Positions 20,808 to 31,137 of a stretch of 64,000 nt of DNA are shown in pieces; positions within the stretch are counted from its first letter, which is position 1, and each line of letters opens with the position of its first letter. Source of the DNA: Haliotis asinina. Its lineage: Eukaryota > Mollusca > Gastropoda > Lepetellida > Haliotidae. The notes beneath the pieces are model-generated. The model did no database searches. It was not told the DNA's origin and worked only from the letters and a program-made list of their open reading frames with translations. Where the stretch lies: NCBI RefSeq assembly GCF_037392515.1, contig NC_090280.1, positions 76,365,004 to 76,429,003 of the forward strand, given 5' to 3'. Made by a program: the position numbers and the translations under genes.

Positions 20808-22397
20808 GCAACTACCTGTAACAGTTCTCACCATTTCAGAATATCTCCTGTCATTTATGAATGAATAATATTCATATCATACAGTAACCTCGAATGATTG
20901 CTTATGTGACTAGTTGAGTGTTTGTTTCATAGTAAATTGACAGGGTATGAAACAATTAATGACTTGTGAACTTGAACTTGCTATTACATAGATCTTGAGA
21001 CATTCACTGGTGATAACCGTCAGCAGCGAAACTGTTCAGCAGCCAGTATGAAATTTACCTGATGATGACCTCATAGCGACAAAAGGTTGGCTTATCTCGG
21101 ACCAGATTATCCACAGGTTGTCATATCATAGCTGGTTTTGTTGCCAACAACAGCACAACACTATTTTCAGTGACAGTTTATTCATAGCACATTTTAAACT
21201 ATGTTAAAGTTAAATTAACAGTCTTTAAAGCTAGTCCACTCTCAGTTTTGTGAAGCTCAAGTTTAAGAATGAGACGACCAGAAAAGGCAACACTTGTCAT
21301 ATGGAAAACACATATATAAAACTTCATCTCATATCCGAAATTGCCAAAAACATTTCAATATATTTTTTGATAATTCAGAAATAAAATTGTCACAATGTTT
21401 AGAATGCACACTTGTTTCAATGTCGGTAAGAAACAGTCATGGTTGTATTTGTTCTTTGATGTTATGGAAGATCTGAGAAAAATACACAGAAGACAACATA
21501 TTTATATAATCATGATAATAATATATACGATAACTAGGCATCAGGAGCAAAAAAATGTTTGTAAGAAGCCAAATGTACTACATATTTATCTTGTTTTGAA
21601 ACACTTTACAAAAATCATATATACTAATCTTGATGAACAACTCCATGCCAACTTTATATCATGACATTGAAGTGTCAACTATGATCTGATTCAAGAAAAA
21701 TATTCTTATGAAACCCTTCACCGCACACACAGATAACTTGATGCATTTGTCAGATAGATACCACTTGATCTTCCAAGTCATTTCTATATGTATCTGAAAA
21801 CTAACCAATGAATTTCACTCTAAACAAAATAGTACATAAAATAAAGTGAAATAAACATTGCCAATACACATAGTTCTACCAGTCCAAATGAACCTGTAAA
21901 ACTCAGAATCTTATTCAACTTACAATAAAAATGTTCAACAAACAATCATAGTTGCAAACGGCAGTAGTTGAAACAGAGAAACAAAAGCATGTGCAGTACA
22001 TGATTAGTGTTAAATCGGACCACTCTTTGAATCACTATCAGATAGTAAACATCAAGAACATTAAAAAAATGCAAGTTTTGAAAAACTAAAATGTCATACA
22101 AGTATGTCTTCATGTTTGTCATCTACTTAACAAACTGACAAAAAAAACGTTTTCCTTTGCTGTTCTGTATATTCGCGACAGTGAGACACTCTACAAAGAA
22201 ATAAATATGTATAAATCCAAACACAACATATCACTTATAGCAGTTTTTAATGTGAAAGAACATATTTTCCACTTTCATCCTCCTTCCTCCTGTCAAGTTC
22301 ACATTCCTTAAGTTCCAGCCTCATTTGAAATGTTTATCTTCCTACAAACTTCAGCTGGTTGGTAAATGTTACGGAGGATCATGTTTTATGAATGGGA

Positions 22398-25300
22398 TCA
22401 ATAATGATCAAAACAGCCACCATGTTTTTCACTCAAATGGTCGTAACAGGCTCTAGATTCACGAAACCAGACAAGGCACAACCAACAGAAGCTGCAACGG
22501 CATGCGTTACAGTGCATATTATTGCAACCTTCTGTTTTCTCTATTGGGGTCTTACAGTTTGGGCACTTCTTGGTTGTTTTGGCATGGGCTGCCAGCCAAG
22601 CTTCAAGGCTGCCTTCATCATCCTTGGCACTGTTGTACATGGCACACGTCAGTCCATCATGATACTGAATGTGGCACGAAGTGCATATTCTCACACTGCA
22701 GTCAGGGCACCTGAACACAGATCCCTTTGAGGTCACTCGGTACACCATGTCACAGTTTGGGGTCAAGCAGTACTTGAAGGTTGTGTTTTTGCTTACAAAG
22801 GAACTCAAAGAGGCGCTAGCCAGATTTGCAGTAGTGAATGTTCCTTCTTGCTCAAAATTGGACAAATCCTTCCATACAAATGGCTGACCACATCCATCAT
22901 GCCCACAAACGCAGGGGAAGTCTCGTTCAGTGATTGCAGTTTCCAGTTGTCTCTTGACACAGTCCAGGCAGTAGGCATGCCCACAACACTGCAGCCTGTA
23001 CAATTCCTTTGGTTCTATTGGGCAGAAACAGACACAACAATTGGGCAGCTCCTCCTCCTCTGAAGTTTTGACACCCTCCAGCAATTTAGATGAAATGTCA
23101 TCTATGACCTTGACAGCTTTGCCAATATCTTCAGCTGATCCCATCAAGTTAACAATCTGTCCCTTGAAGTTCAGGACAACTGATCTCAGACCAAAGTCCT
23201 TCTGTAGCTTCTCAAGTTCTATGCCATATTTATTCATCAATGTCTTCATCAACCCATTGGGTTTGTCTCTTCCCCTCAAGTGCACCTCCCTCATTTTGCC
23301 TTCGGACCGTTTCTGGAGATAATCATTGATTGAATCGCGCACTCTAGTGCATGCTTCTTGTTTCCCGCGGATTGAGAGTGTGAAGGTTCTACCATCAACT
23401 TGAATAAAAACATTCCATTTCCTTTCTATGTCTTTCAGAAAGTCTCTTCCAGCCCTGGTAAAGAGTTGACGCAAATTTGGATTTGTACCACATTCCAAAA
23501 CATCTCCTTGTACAATGGTCTGAAGCATAGCTCGAACCTTTGCCATTTCTATGGAGCTTGAGGCATGGATATCAAGGACGACAGTTCCGCCCATCAGTGT
23601 CCTCGAAGTCACTTCAACTTCCGTGTAACCGAAGGTCAGGAATTCTTTCAAGTATGCATCCAAGTCCTCTTTGATGGCTTCATAAACTTCTCTGTTTACA
23701 TACAGTGATGACCTTATGTCTGGCTCCATGGTGACCACTCGGTCATTGATACAGAACTGCCTGGACAAACCTTGGCAAGCTGCTATTCCCTCATCTGAGT
23801 TGGTGAATGATGCAAATGCTAAGTAGTTGACACTTGTTAGAAATGGCTCTTTTACCTCCACATGGAATCTGTTGTCTGGCGAAAATCTTCTGAGCTGTCC
23901 CTGGAGATGAGTCTTGAAGGTATCCAGTTGATCTTTTGTAGTGGTTACCTTTTCTCTCACTACTGTTACCTTTCGAACTACGTCAGTCTCATCTTCATCA
24001 TAGTTCAAAGAGGATAGAATTGCTTGTTTGATATCATCTTCGGTGATAGTTTGACCAAGATTTCTAAGATAAAGGCTCATTCCACGTTTCCTGTTAATAT
24101 CAACATCTACACATTTACCTTTGATATTCAAAGGCCCTCTTTGCAAAATCTTTGGCATCAACTCTGGTTCAACATCAACAATCCCACATCCTTTAGATTC
24201 TCGTCTACACCACGTTATTTTGACCTTGAACTTAGAGTTTTGATAGCCTCGGCCATGTTTCTCTGGAGCAGCAACTTCTGATGAATCAGATTTTGTGTTC
24301 TCCACAGCTTGTTTTGCTGCTTCTGAAGATTCATATGTAATACAACCCCACCTCTTTCGAGGATTCTTGAATATTCTGTGGCTCTTTATCTTTCCAAAAC
24401 AGCCAAATTTGTTCAATATACTATCTTCTGAAGAATTTTCATCAGGACGATCAACAAATATTGTTCTGTATTCATCTGCCATGAGGATGTCTTTCACATC
24501 GCCTCCTTTACCAAGTATCGCACGGACACCAGCATGCTCTTTAGACTGACCCAGTGGTACCTCCACATCTTCTCCTTCCAAATACGTTTTCATAGGTCCA
24601 GTCACCTCATTGAAAAGGTGAGATAATTTGCCAGTAGCATGATCAGAGCTAAATATCTTCAGTTCCCCTTTTTCCTTTGAAGCCTCAATGACAACCAGAT
24701 GTGGTTTAACAAGATGTGACGCTTTTTCTTCAAACTGTTTTAGTTTTGTAAAACCAGGACCAACAAGCTTCCAGAAAAGAAATGATCCAACATGCTCAAC
24801 ATGCACAGGGAGGAGTTGTTTCTTTCTCATCTCTTCAAGATCTCTCTTTAGACGTCCAGATTCAATGGCTTCAACAACCCAAGATTCATCAACTGGTGTG
24901 AGTCCTGTTATGAAGTCTTTGGATGTCTTCATGGACTGCTCGAAGACAAGCCACTCAGGAACTAAGTTGAGTGGATTCAGAACTGATGAGGGATGAGCAT
25001 GAACTTGTTGATCAAGTCTAGGGGTATAATATCCTGCCTTTGCAAGTCCAAGCGAATGAGAGATGTTGGATGTGAAGCTGTCAAAGAGTATTCTCTGAAG
25101 TTTCCCATCTGCTTCTTGTGGGTCTTTGAACTCATGTGTGACCTTTACTTTTGTCTCCTTCTTCAAAAGAGTCATCACCTCATTTACTGTCTCTCTGGCA
25201 ATTCGCAGAGATTTGGAGTTTAGGCTGTTTGCAAAGCACCATTTGTTCTTCTGCTTTTCTGGCTCTTTGTTCCATTCTCTGTAGACATTCAGCAAAGTGA

Positions 25301-28271
25301 GACTATCACCACCATTGTGGCAGAACTGTATCTTCAGTTTGTCAGCTTTCTTCTTATTGTCGTCACTGCCCCCTCTGAAAAATATGGAGCTTCCAACATT
25401 ACTCACAGCTGCAAGAACAACAGCATCAAAGAGAACATCTTCAGATCTTCCTTTCTGGATAATAAGTCCAAGTCGAGGTTCTACAGGAAGCTTTGCTAGT
25501 TCTTTCCCTTCTTCTGTGATCTTATTGTCTTTGACTGCACCAAGTTCCTCAAGTGTAGTCATAGCTGCAGCTATTGCTGATTGCTCTGGTGACTGAACAA
25601 ATTCATACTTAAGGGGATTAATTCCAAGCTCTGTCAGTTTCAGCATAGCCTGCCCAAGGTGAACTTTGAGTATCTCTGGCAGTGATACTGCTTCCATTTC
25701 ACGATATGTCTCTTCACTGTAGAGTCTGTAACATTTCCCAGGACCTGTTCTTCCCGCTCGACCTTTCCTCTGATCTGCTGAGCTGCAACTAATGAGAACT
25801 ACACTCAATATGCTCATGTTCCGACGAGGATCACAACGTTTCTCCTTTGCAAGGCCAGTATCAATTACATACTTAATTCCCGGAATGGTGATGGAAGTCT
25901 CTGCACTGTTTGTAGCAAAGACAATCTTTCGTATACCTGGAGCAGTGGCCTGAAACACTAACTGCTGCTCATCTGGTTGAATCTGACCATGAAGAACCAA
26001 ACATTTGAAGTCAGTCCTTCCCTGCAGTCTGTTCTTGAGATCTTCACTGCACTTCTCGGTCTCTAAAGGAGATGTTACGAAGACCAGAATGTCACCTGGG
26101 GGATCCTTCGTGTGGACATGTACAGCCTTGTTGACAGCTTCTTCCTGATAGTTATCAGAATTCTTGCCCCCATCACCTTCAGCTAGGTACTCAATTTCAA
26201 CGGGAAACATTCTGCCAGATACTCTCAAGACTGGGCAGTCACCAAAATACCTGACAAAGACATCAGGGTCAATAGTTGCTGATGTAATTATTGCCCTGAG
26301 ATCAGGGCGCTGTTTCAAGCACATCTTCAGCATTCCAAGTAGCAGGTCAGTGTAGATGCTTCTCTCATGTGCCTCATCTACTATAACACAGCTGTATCCA
26401 GACAAAGTTGGATCTTTCAGGCATTCATTCAGGAGGCAGTGATCAGTCATGTACAGGATCTTGGTAGCTCCTCCGCATTTGGAATGCATTCCTACTCTGT
26501 AACCTACTACATTGCCCACATTTGTTACCAGCTCAGAAGCAACATGGGTTGCTAGACTTATGGCTGCAACTTTCCTGGGCTGTGTGCACACGATTAAACC
26601 ATCTTTGCTGAAGCCAGCCTGATGGAGGTACTGTGTCATCTGTGTGCTCTTCCCTGATCCAGTCTCGCCTAATATCACACAAACCTGGTTGTCCTGTACC
26701 GTTTTGATTATATCATTTCTTCTAGCATACATAGGCAGTGCTGAAGTAAGCCTACAAAGCTCGATACCAAAGTCTCTTCTTAGATCGCCAATGTGTTTAG
26801 CATAGGTATTATCTTTCCACAGTGAAACAAGTTTTGGCTCCAAGCCCTGCACAAACGTTATAAACTCTTCTTTCTGCAGTTTCAACTCTTCCAACTTATC
26901 CTTGAGAGCAGTCCTTTCATGCTGTATTGCGTCATATTCATCAATAGATACATGTGTGTTTGTGGAAAGTCTCTCAATATTCTTGGAAGTAACATTGATT
27001 TTATCCATATGATCACTCAAAGCTTTCGCTTCCCTTCTTTTAATAATGGTGAGATGCTGCTGAAATTCCGTTTCATCTCTCTTAGTAGGAAGATCCATTG
27101 CCTCATTCCTGTCTAGTGTGCAAACTAACTTTGTCTTTGATTCTCTGTTACTTAATTTCAGTAAATATCCAACTTTGTTTGCCACAGATTTACTTGGTGC
27201 TTCAACTGAAACTACAGTGTTGCTTCCAACATGCTCCATTTTCTCCACTTTTACTTCTTGGTCAGTCTGCATCCGTGCACGAAGGAAACCTTCAACATCA
27301 TAGTTTGGGTCAAGTTTTTTATGGATTCTAACATACAGAATAACAGAAATCTGCTTTCCAACTTTATTTCTCAGGAACACATCAATCTCATCCGTGGGTT
27401 TGTTCTTTTTCTGGGCATTCCTCTTTGTACCTTTCTGTACCCCACCTTTCTGCTCCCCTTTCTGAGTAGCATCCAGTTTGTCTTCTCTGCCCCCCAGGAC
27501 ATCTTTGATGGGTGTTTCTTCTGACACACGTATGGTCTTTCTTCTGCTCTTGTCGACAGTATCTCTTCTTTCATACTGTGTTTGCTCGGGATGACTTTTT
27601 TGTGCCTCTCCTTCCGGATTAGCATCTAATTTGTTTTTGTTTCCCTCCAGCACAACTTTGGTGGGTGTTCTTTCTAACAAGCGCCTGGTCCTTGTTGTGG
27701 TCCTGGTGACACTACTTCCTCTTCCATGCTGTGTTTTCTCAGGAGGAACGTCTTGACTAATCTGTTGCTTTGAGGGAGTTTCGACTGTCTTGCAATTTGG
27801 GCTTTCTTTTGTGTCTTGTTTGTAATGGCTCTCTCTTGGCTTCTTCTGTCTTTCCTTGTCACCTTTTCTTGAAGAAATATCACCTTTTGATCTTTCATAA
27901 ATTACACTCTCCCTTTCTGTGGGGGCCTGCCCGTTCTTGGTAGCCTCAATACGATGCAGAGACTGATCATCCACAACAGGAATGTCTTTCATTTCTTTAG
28001 AAGCGTCTGGTCGATCATCTTTTGGCTGATCTTTCTTCAGATTTGTTCTTGACTTTGAGACAGGTGTTCTACCTTTCCAATTCATCGCTGTCTCCTCATT
28101 ATCAGACATGCCTCCATCACTGATGCTCTTTGAATGGTCCACTGGCAAATTACTTGGCAACACAGCAACTGAACCATCAGCAAGATCAGATCTACAGATT
28201 TGAGTTTTAATAGAACCATTTTCATCATCTGTCAGCCCTTCCTCATTGGATACTGGAGGGATGGCTGCCAT
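22398..28271 (-). CDS. DEAH-box RNA helicase fused to an RBR E3 ubiquitin ligase, copy A (1,957 aa)
   Basis: One uninterrupted frame. Residues 1-290: charged tail with two ~47-residue repeats (about 176-222 and 228-273); ~300-520: a conserved region and coiled coil. Helicase core: motif I GETGSGKST (~532), Ia TQPRKVAA, II DEAH (~631), III SAT (~663), V TNSAETSITIPG (~785), VI QRKGRAGRTG (~833), then HA2/OB-type region to ~1,130. At ~1,280-1,480 are two RRM-like segments (RTIFVDRP; MSLYLRNL) and near 1,650 a KH-like one. RBR from ~1,743: RING1 CCVCFCP, IBR YCLTPNCDMVY, and RING2 KKCPNCKTPIEKTEGCNNMHC with the expected catalytic Cys. Predicted to bind and remodel RNA and ubiquitinate proteins. 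Domain order resembles plant DEAH11/DEAH12. The start has strong context (AAGATGG) and an in-frame TGA 57 nt upstream. Pathway unknown; antiviral sensing is only a guess. Confidence 0.93.
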   Translation of the reverse strand: MAAIPPVSNEEGLTDDENGSIKTQICRSDLADGSVAVLPSNLPVDHSKSISDGGMSDNEETAMNWKGRTPVSKSRTNLKKDQPKDDRPDASKEMKDIPVVDDQSLHRIEATKNGQAPTERESVIYERSKGDISSRKGDKERQKKPRESHYKQDTKESPNCKTVETPSKQQISQDVPPEKTQHGRGSSVTRTTTRTRRLLERTPTKVVLEGNKNKLDANPEGEAQKSHPEQTQYERRDTVDKSRRKTIRVSEETPIKDVLGGREDKLDATQKGEQKGGVQKGTKRNAQKKNKPTDEIDVFLRNKVGKQISVILYVRIHKKLDPNYDVEGFLRARMQTDQEVKVEKMEHVGSNTVVSVEAPSKSVANKVGYLLKLSNRESKTKLVCTLDRNEAMDLPTKRDETEFQQHLTIIKRREAKALSDHMDKINVTSKNIERLSTNTHVSIDEYDAIQHERTALKDKLEELKLQKEEFITFVQGLEPKLVSLWKDNTYAKHIGDLRRDFGIELCRLTSALPMYARRNDIIKTVQDNQVCVILGETGSGKSTQMTQYLHQAGFSKDGLIVCTQPRKVAAISLATHVASELVTNVGNVVGYRVGMHSKCGGATKILYMTDHCLLNECLKDPTLSGYSCVIVDEAHERSIYTDLLLGMLKMCLKQRPDLRAIITSATIDPDVFVRYFGDCPVLRVSGRMFPVEIEYLAEGDGGKNSDNYQEEAVNKAVHVHTKDPPGDILVFVTSPLETEKCSEDLKNRLQGRTDFKCLVLHGQIQPDEQQLVFQATAPGIRKIVFATNSAETSITIPGIKYVIDTGLAKEKRCDPRRNMSILSVVLISCSSADQRKGRAGRTGPGKCYRLYSEETYREMEAVSLPEILKVHLGQAMLKLTELGINPLKYEFVQSPEQSAIAAAMTTLEELGAVKDNKITEEGKELAKLPVEPRLGLIIQKGRSEDVLFDAVVLAAVSNVGSSIFFRGGSDDNKKKADKLKIQFCHNGGDSLTLLNVYREWNKEPEKQKNKWCFANSLNSKSLRIARETVNEVMTLLKKETKVKVTHEFKDPQEADGKLQRILFDSFTSNISHSLGLAKAGYYTPRLDQQVHAHPSSVLNPLNLVPEWLVFEQSMKTSKDFITGLTPVDESWVVEAIESGRLKRDLEEMRKKQLLPVHVEHVGSFLFWKLVGPGFTKLKQFEEKASHLVKPHLVVIEASKEKGELKIFSSDHATGKLSHLFNEVTGPMKTYLEGEDVEVPLGQSKEHAGVRAILGKGGDVKDILMADEYRTIFVDRPDENSSEDSILNKFGCFGKIKSHRIFKNPRKRWGCITYESSEAAKQAVENTKSDSSEVAAPEKHGRGYQNSKFKVKITWCRRESKGCGIVDVEPELMPKILQRGPLNIKGKCVDVDINRKRGMSLYLRNLGQTITEDDIKQAILSSLNYDEDETDVVRKVTVVREKVTTTKDQLDTFKTHLQGQLRRFSPDNRFHVEVKEPFLTSVNYLAFASFTNSDEGIAACQGLSRQFCINDRVVTMEPDIRSSLYVNREVYEAIKEDLDAYLKEFLTFGYTEVEVTSRTLMGGTVVLDIHASSSIEMAKVRAMLQTIVQGDVLECGTNPNLRQLFTRAGRDFLKDIERKWNVFIQVDGRTFTLSIRGKQEACTRVRDSINDYLQKRSEGKMREVHLRGRDKPNGLMKTLMNKYGIELEKLQKDFGLRSVVLNFKGQIVNLMGSAEDIGKAVKVIDDISSKLLEGVKTSEEEELPNCCVCFCPIEPKELYRLQCCGHAYCLDCVKRQLETAITERDFPCVCGHDGCGQPFVWKDLSNFEQEGTFTTANLASASLSSFVSKNTTFKYCLTPNCDMVYRVTSKGSVFRCPDCSVRICTSCHIQYHDGLTCAMYNSAKDDEGSLEAWLAAHAKTTKKCPNCKTPIEKTEGCNNMHCNACRCSFCWLCLVWFRESRACYDHLSEKHGGCFDHY

Positions 28272-28419
28272 CTTGGTGACACCGAAAAACGTTGATGCTG
28301 CAACTGATTTCCGTCTGCAAAGGCTTCAGAATATCTGTTCCACCTTGCACATCAAGATTCAGTTCAAAGCTACGCCTGCTCACCCCTTCATTGGTCTCTT
28401 CCTACACAAGCATTTCCAT
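28272..28419 (-). promoter_or_regulatory. 5' leader of helicase-RBR gene A with splice acceptor and short upstream frames
   Basis: On the minus strand a polypyrimidine tract and 'attctttttcag' end at 28,420, so the 148-nt leader begins a second exon. Its first codons form a five-codon upstream frame (ATGGAAATGCTTGTG, stop), and a second short frame starts at 'atgtgcaaggtgg'. Such frames are the kind of leader on which the DENR-MCTS1 complex acts, a link that is only suggestive. The same leader is at 49,103-49,250. Confidence 0.6.
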
Positions 28420-28477
28420 CTGAAAAAGAATAAATATATATGAAACAATGTACTTGATATCCAACTCACAAGGGGTT

Positions 28478-28597
28478 GTGCAGTAGCTTAGTCATTAAAA
28501 CAATCCCTCAAAACCGAACACATGGTTATAATTCCCCACATGGGTAAATTGTGTGAAGTCCATTTCTGGTGTCCCACGTGACGATATTGCTAAAGGG
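28478..28597 (+). repeat. tRNA-derived SINE, degenerate
   Basis: 'tgcagtagcttagtcattaa' corresponds to the A-box region, 'catggttataattccccaca' to the decayed B box, and 'gtccatttctggtgtcccac' plus 'gatattgctaaag' to body and tail. Copy in unit B at 49,310-49,427. Confidence 0.7.
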
Positions 28598-28872
28598 GCC
28601 TTCACACGGCAAACTGAAGTTTGACAACACATGTTGTTGAAATTTTAAAACTTGTCAAACTCAGGCTTTCACAAGTCAAATACGTGTCAAGCTGTGTTGT
28701 CATTTGAGGGCGTTTGGTGGAAAAGTTGGTGAGGATAGTGACATACCCTATTTCTCAACAACACTTTGACAACTCTGAAATTGATGTTGGCGGTGAGTTG
28801 TTGGAATGTTCAGACTCTTAAACTCGAGTTTGACTAACATGTGTTGTTAAACTTTAGTTTGTCGTGTGTAGC
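28598..28872. repeat. MITE with long inverted ends (about 275 bp)
   Basis: Left end 'cacacggcaaactgaagttt' then 'gacaacacatgttgtt'. Right end on the complement 'cacacgacaaactaaagttt' then 'aacaacacatgttagt'. Non-coding, superfamily not determined. Unit B copy at about 49,431-49,705. Confidence 0.8.
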
Positions 28873-29017
28873 TATAGGCTACTTAGAAATATCACAAAAC
28901 TAAACACAGTCACTCCAAATCACAAATTTAACATCATTTAAGGTGAAGCAGTATTGCATGTTAACATTCCATTATCATTCAGTCATTGTTTGGCTTGATT
29001 ACATATCCTGATCCTGG

Positions 29018-29128
29018 ACCTAGATGTTTTAAGCTCTCTTAGCGCTATGATAGCCGTACGTTAATGTTAATGTATGGCACTTACGACCACCTTAGCGTTA
29101 AGAGAGCTTCGAAAATCTAGCTCCTGAT
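29018..29128. repeat. Short palindromic MITE, family 1
   Basis: Arms 'acctagatgttttaagctct' and 'gagcttcgaaaatctagctc' around 'cgttaatgttaatg'. Unit B copy at 49,850-49,958. Confidence 0.78.
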
Positions 29129-29431
29129 GTCTTGGTAATGTGTCTGAAGTTGTTACTCAGGTGGAAAGAGCGTACTTGAAGATGAAGATGCAGGCGTCAA
29201 TAGATGACTCGTTGACACCCTAGCTGGTGTTTGGTATTATGAAAGATAAAATTGTTGATTTGTTGGCCGTCAGAATAATGGTTCTGAAAGAAATATCCCT
29301 TTTAAAATGTACAGTATCTTTTTGTAAGCACTATCACACTGATATTACTATTGCTTTTGCCACATTTAGCAACATTCCAGCAATACAGTGCCAGGGGTGG
29401 GCTTGGCACACTGTACGGCCTAATAAGCAAC

Positions 29432-29940
29432 GACCTACTACCCTGGAACATGAACACAAGAGCTCCTACCCTAGAACATCAACACACAACCTGCCACCCA
29501 AGAACATCAACTCAGGACCTACTACTCTAGAACATGAACACAGGACCTACAACCCTAGAACATGAACACAGGGCCTACTACCTTAGAAAACGTGAACACT
29601 GGACCCACTACCTTAGAAAACATAAACACAGGACCTGCTACCACAGAACATCAACACAGCACCTAATACCCTAGAACATCAACACAGGACATCCTACCCT
29701 GGAACATCAACACAAGAGTTCCTACCCTAGACCATAAACACAGGGCCTATTACCCTAGAAAATCAACACAACACCTAATACCCTAGAACATCAACACAGG
29801 ATCTACTACCTTAGAACAACAACACACCACCTAATACCCTACAGCACGAACACAGCGCCTAATACACTAGAACATCAACACAGGACCTAATACCCTAGAA
29901 CATCAACACAGGGCCTACTACCCTAAAACATGAAGGGTAC
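29432..29940. repeat. 28-bp minisatellite, unit A
   Basis: About 18 imperfect head-to-tail units of the type 'tagaacatcaacacaggacc' + 'taataccc'. Present in unit B at 50,270-50,768 with the same order of variants. Confidence 0.85.
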
Positions 29941-30169
29941 AGGTCGTTCAGCTTGACCCGTGCCCACTTGCACAGAACAATCTGAGCATTACAGTTATTG
30001 TAAATCCTTAAGATCACGATCTTGGGTTTCAGCTACCATCACCACTCACTTGCACAGAGCGATTTTAGGCTAAGATCCTTCCAGGTTACAATCACATCTT
30101 ACAATTGACACGGGTCAATTTTTATCCTATCCAGATTATCCAGATTATCCTATCCACCCAACCTTAGTA

Positions 30170-30353
30170 TCTCCTTACCTTATCCAAATAAAAAAACCCT
30201 TGCCCCCTCCTAATATACCCCTTCTCACCCTATCCAAATAAAAAACCCTTGCCCCCTCCTAATATACCCCTTCTCACCCTATCCAAATAAAAAACCCTTG
30301 CCCCCTCCTAATATACACCTTCTTACCCTGTGGAAATAAAAGCCCTTGCCCCC

Positions 30354-30384
<31 letters not shown>

Positions 30385-30440
30385 ACCCTATCCTTATAAA
30401 CACCCTTGCCCTCTCCTAGCATACACCTTCTTACCCTATC
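30170..30440. repeat. ~49-bp minisatellite with poly-C and CA tracts, unit A
   Basis: Four to five units of 'ctatccaaataaaaaaccct' + 'tgccccctcctaatatac' and following bases. Within them is a C homopolymer of more than 20 bases followed by (CA)n at about 30,348-30,387. Homopolymer length is prone to sequencing error. Unit B counterpart 51,000-51,265. Confidence 0.8.
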
Positions 30441-31137
30441 CTATGTTGCCAAAACAATAAGGCACACTTCAAAAAGAGAGTTATCGCCCCTCTGAACAAA
30501 ACAGATTGCCCATTTCAGCGCATGCGCAAAACACGTAATCAGATCTACACCCAAAACACGGAAAGAGCATGGTTTTCCCGGACTGTTTCGATCTCGAGTT
30601 ATCGTCCTAACATTATTACATGTACGCGTATGAATAGCACATCTGTTAGTGTGTATATTTATAGCAATGTTTAGACCCAAAACCTCGTCGAAATTCTTCA
30701 TTGCAGTCTCAAGCAAATACGACTGAGGCACGACAGCCCTGCAGTACATCTACTGAAGTACGATAATATTTTTCACCATTTATTATTGGCTCTCGGTTAT
30801 GTACAGCTCCATGTGCTATCAAAGATATTTTCATGTTTGTGCAATCACATATTCTTTAAGTTATATCAACGAAGAAGCTGATGAAGTTTAACAACGCACA
30901 ACCAGCACCAAGATATGACGGCAATACATGGTCACTGTCGGTCACCAACGTCTGATTGTCTCTGTGTTTCTCAGCTCCGTATTCAGACACGCCCCTGTCA
31001 CCTCGCGAAAATAAGAAGGCTCGAAAAGGTTTAGTGACGGTCACTCGCGAAATTTAAAGGCGCGAAAATAAGACAGTTTAGAGTTTTAGTCCGATACAGG
31101 CTACCACACATGATCAAAAAATAAATGTGTAACTTAC

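Larger units (their letters stand above)
19149..22397. other. Convergent intergenic region between DENR and the helicase gene, unit A
   Basis: No gene seen. 19,241-19,485 is a full SINE-like copy; 19,547-19,715 and 20,220-20,445 are decayed ones. 20,571-20,807 is the conserved island listed separately. From about 21,180 ('tttatt', the complement of AATAAA, at 21,176) to 22,397 the sequence may be the helicase gene's 3' untranslated region. Matching regions are 39,262-43,222 and 60,714-64,000. Confidence 0.6.

Noticed and set aside
22392-22730. Plus-strand frames of 60-115 codons opposite the helicase genes (22.4-28.3 kb and 43.2-49.1 kb)
   Set aside because: They mirror the minus-strand coding sequence, have no own motifs, and occur at equivalent places in both copies only because the sequences are alike.
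28478-28560. tRNA gene, from A- and B-box-like words
   Set aside because: It belongs to a dispersed SINE with body and tail, is degenerate, and has no cloverleaf with a plausible anticodon arm.
29227-29940. Frames over the 28-bp minisatellite (TLEHEHRTYNPRT-type) as coding repeats
   Set aside because: The 28-bp period is not a multiple of three, so each unit shifts frame and frames end quickly.
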